Below are positions 62,967-64,000 of a stretch of DNA of 64,000 bases, in pieces. Numbering within the stretch: position 1 is the first letter of the stretch; each line of letters starts with the position of its first letter. A program made the translations under genes and the position numbers. The notes beneath the pieces were generated by a model. The model did no database searches, was not told where the DNA came from, and worked only from the letters and a program-made list of their open reading frames with translations. This DNA is from an uncultured Atopobium sp. (GTDB taxonomy: Bacteria > Actinomycetota > Coriobacteriia > Coriobacteriales > Atopobiaceae): contig CAMPVF010000007.1 of assembly GCA_946997485.1 (NCBI GenBank), forward strand, positions 22,296 to 86,295, given 5' to 3'.

Positions 62967-63259
62967 AGACGTTCTCCTTTGTGTAAAACCGCGTAGTAGA
63001 ACTAGTCTACACGACACGCTCGACATAAAGAAAACCGCACGCAAAATTGCTCTAAAAAATAAAAAACAAGATCCTATACATACCCTGCATCAGCACACTG
63101 GACAAATAACACAATCTCCAGCCAACAAGGCGGTTCAGACGATACAGTCACAGGCTCAATATTAGTCCTGATAGCGTGTTACATTACAATTGTTCCAGTT
63201 GCGTAGCCTGATCTCTTCTCACGTAAATAACCGCGAGTATTTGGACTTCTTTTCTATTC

Positions 63260-63322
63260 TCATGATATTAAATTTTCTATTTGTTCGTTTACATCTATGG
63301 GAGCTTGATGAGATTTCTTCAC
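63260..63322 (-). pseudogene. Fragment resembling the start of an Abi-family (abortive infection) gene
   Basis: GTG 63322 with AAGGAG seven bases upstream opens VKKSHQAPIDVNEQIENLIS and stops after 20 residues. This strongly recalls the N-terminus of AbiD/AbiF-type proteins (KKPHQPPIDVEEQIENLKS-like, from memory). After the stop, another frame gives ENRKEVQILAVIY, which could be the frameshifted continuation, but the rest of the family is not found downstream to 63045. I read it as a remnant of a phage-defence gene. Confidence 0.5.
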
Positions 63323-63346
63323 GCTATTACTCCTTATAATCAAAAG

Positions 63347-63384
63347 ACCCGACTTGGTCCGCATTATTAAGAGGCGTGTCGGGT
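63347..63384 (-). ncRNA. Hairpin leader RNA in front of the Abi-like fragment
   Basis: On the minus strand ACCCGAC and GTCGGGT form a 7-bp stem enclosing 24 bases with a small inner CGC/GCG pairing, followed by CTTTTG. It starts just after the promoter at 63398-63426 and ends 24 bases before the Abi-like start. A conserved structured RNA upstream of abiF genes (abiF RNA motif) has been described; whether this is one is untested. Confidence 0.4.
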
Positions 63385-63397
63385 ACTGTTAATTGCT

Positions 63398-63426
63398 ATA
63401 ATGTGCCATTGGCGATTATTTGTCAA
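63398..63426 (-). promoter_or_regulatory. Promoter of the Abi-like locus
   Basis: TTGACA (63426-63421) and CATTAT (63403-63398) on the minus strand are 17 bases apart, just upstream of the hairpin. Confidence 0.5.
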
Positions 63427-63541
63427 TTTTAATGAAATAATGTTTATGTAACGATCTCTTGCCATAATGGTAGGCTTACTTAATCTCTTTCATCTATAAC
63501 TATATGCTCTACACCTCTATGCTCCGATTTAAGATATTCTT

Positions 63542-63804
63542 TCATAAATGTCGGGTAAGCCTTGCACTTCTATGCTTATCCAATAAGAAGTCGAATAAAT
63601 TAAGAGTGAGTATCCCATTTTCATCTAAAAATGGCTTGATTCTATCTTTTACGATAAGTATTTTTTTAAATGAGTCATTATTTCCGTAAATCTATGCATC
63701 TTTCTATTTAGAATTATTTCCGTTTCGGAACTTAATCTAAGTACGTTGTGAAGGATAGGCTTATATGATTCAAACCTATTTAGAAATAATTCCATAACAG
63801 ACAT
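63542..63804 (-). pseudogene. Frameshifted small gene of unknown function
   Basis: ATG 63804 opens a 51-codon frame (MSVMELFLNRFESYKPILHN ...) ending at 63649. At a run of seven A (63661-63667, read as A on the minus strand) a shift of frame gives a protein-like continuation (KILIVKDRIKPFLDENGIL ... DFLLDKHRSARL) to a stop at 63542, making about 87 residues in total. No ribosome site is clear. It may be a decayed gene or a sequencing error in the homopolymer. Confidence 0.35.
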
Positions 63805-63908
63805 ATTTTGAAGTTGGATTTACAAAATGAATTTACACCAACGTTAGAGCTTGATCTAAGCTGAGATTCTCTATTCTTTGTGTCCAAAAGAAATTTGCAA
63901 GCTCGATA

Positions 63909-63937
63909 TTGACAAGCTGTTTTTAAATTTATATATT
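63909..63937 (+). promoter_or_regulatory. Strong promoter at the right edge
   Basis: TTGACA (63909-63914) and TATATT (63932-63937) are 17 bases apart, facing right, about 57 bases before an ATG with AAGGAG. Confidence 0.75.
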
Positions 63938-63993
63938 TATAACACGTGTTAGAAATATATCACTTTGTGATTTTACATTATAAGGAGATTAAT

Positions 63994-64000
63994 ATGAAGA
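63994..64000 (+). CDS. First codons of a gene leaving the window
   Basis: ATG 63994 is preceded by AAGGAG six bases upstream and by the consensus promoter at 63909. Only ATG AAG A is visible, so nothing can be said of the product. Confidence 0.6.

Larger units (their letters stand above)
62967..63993. other. AT-rich, foreign-looking region with decayed genes
   Basis: From about 63200 the base composition drops sharply in GC compared with the rest of the window. No complete gene over 60 codons is credible. It contains an Abi-like fragment, its hairpin leader, a frameshifted small gene and two promoters with perfect TTGACA -35 boxes, each described separately. The part from 62967 to 63200 is the pcrA leader with nothing else recognised. 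Confidence 0.7.

Noticed and set aside
63504..63689. 61-codon plus-strand frame in the AT-rich patch
   Set aside because: No ribosome site, Ser/Phe/Leu-rich without pattern, and the minus strand of the same segment reads more like protein.
1..64000. CRISPR arrays, tRNA and rRNA genes, insertion sequences with transposase
   Set aside because: Looked for by eye on both strands; no repeat-spacer pattern, cloverleaf or transposase motif was seen.

Overview
The window looks like chromosome of a low-to-medium GC, anaerobic, sugar-fermenting Actinomycetota, most likely class Coriobacteriia (Atopobium/Olsenella/Cryptobacterium-like). This rests on the gene set (a GlnR-type regulator beside a type I-alpha glutamine synthetase, an archaeal-like TopA followed by tmk and holB, several PTS operons, a DUF5648-type surface protein) and on protein style, with long Ala/Pro/Gln-rich and Asp-rich low-complexity tails. 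It is an inference from remembered families; no database was searched. Most genes lie on the minus strand. Most starts have a clear Shine-Dalgarno of the GAAAGG or AAGGAG type, which I used to move many starts inside the longest open frame. I saw no rRNA, tRNA or CRISPR array.

Layout. 1-4.4 kb: a truncated Ala/Gln-rich ORF, an HtrA-type membrane protease, a GlnR-like orphan regulator and glnA. 4.4-10.2 kb: a plus-strand island with a small Cys-rich membrane protein and a 1406-residue membrane-anchored TPR protein of unknown function, bracketed by two related ~185-bp repeat elements with ~30-bp inverted ends. 10.2-18.7 kb: an alpha-glucoside-type PTS locus (EIIA, LicT-like antiterminator, PHP-domain protein, EIICB, MBL-fold protein, GH4 phospho-glucosidase) with a divergent RpiR regulator. 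18.9-22.8 kb: a PanE-type reductase, a second PTS EIIC and a PepV-like dipeptidase. 23.3-27.5 kb: purH, a secreted repeat protein, a cold-shock protein and a small unknown protein.

27.5-51.7 kb is a DNA replication and repair block: ruvCA and ruvB, a remarkable 1068-residue NAD-synthetase-like pseudoenzyme, dnaE, addBA, queD, ricT, holB, tmk and topA. 51.8-63 kb: tatA-tatC with a STAS protein and a TPR membrane protein, an aminotransferase, nhaA, a DegV protein, MTA/SAH nucleosidase and the PcrA helicase. 63.0-64.0 kb is a sharply AT-rich, foreign-looking stretch with decayed genes, including what looks like the first 20 codons of an Abi-family (abortive infection) gene preceded by a structured leader, and a strong promoter driving a gene that leaves the window.

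The most interesting points are the paired inverted-end elements around the giant TPR gene, the NadE-like pseudoenzyme that has lost both catalytic centres, the Abi-like remnant with its upstream hairpin RNA, the widespread 11-21 bp tandem duplications in gene leaders, and the unusual PHP and MBL enzymes inside a PTS operon.
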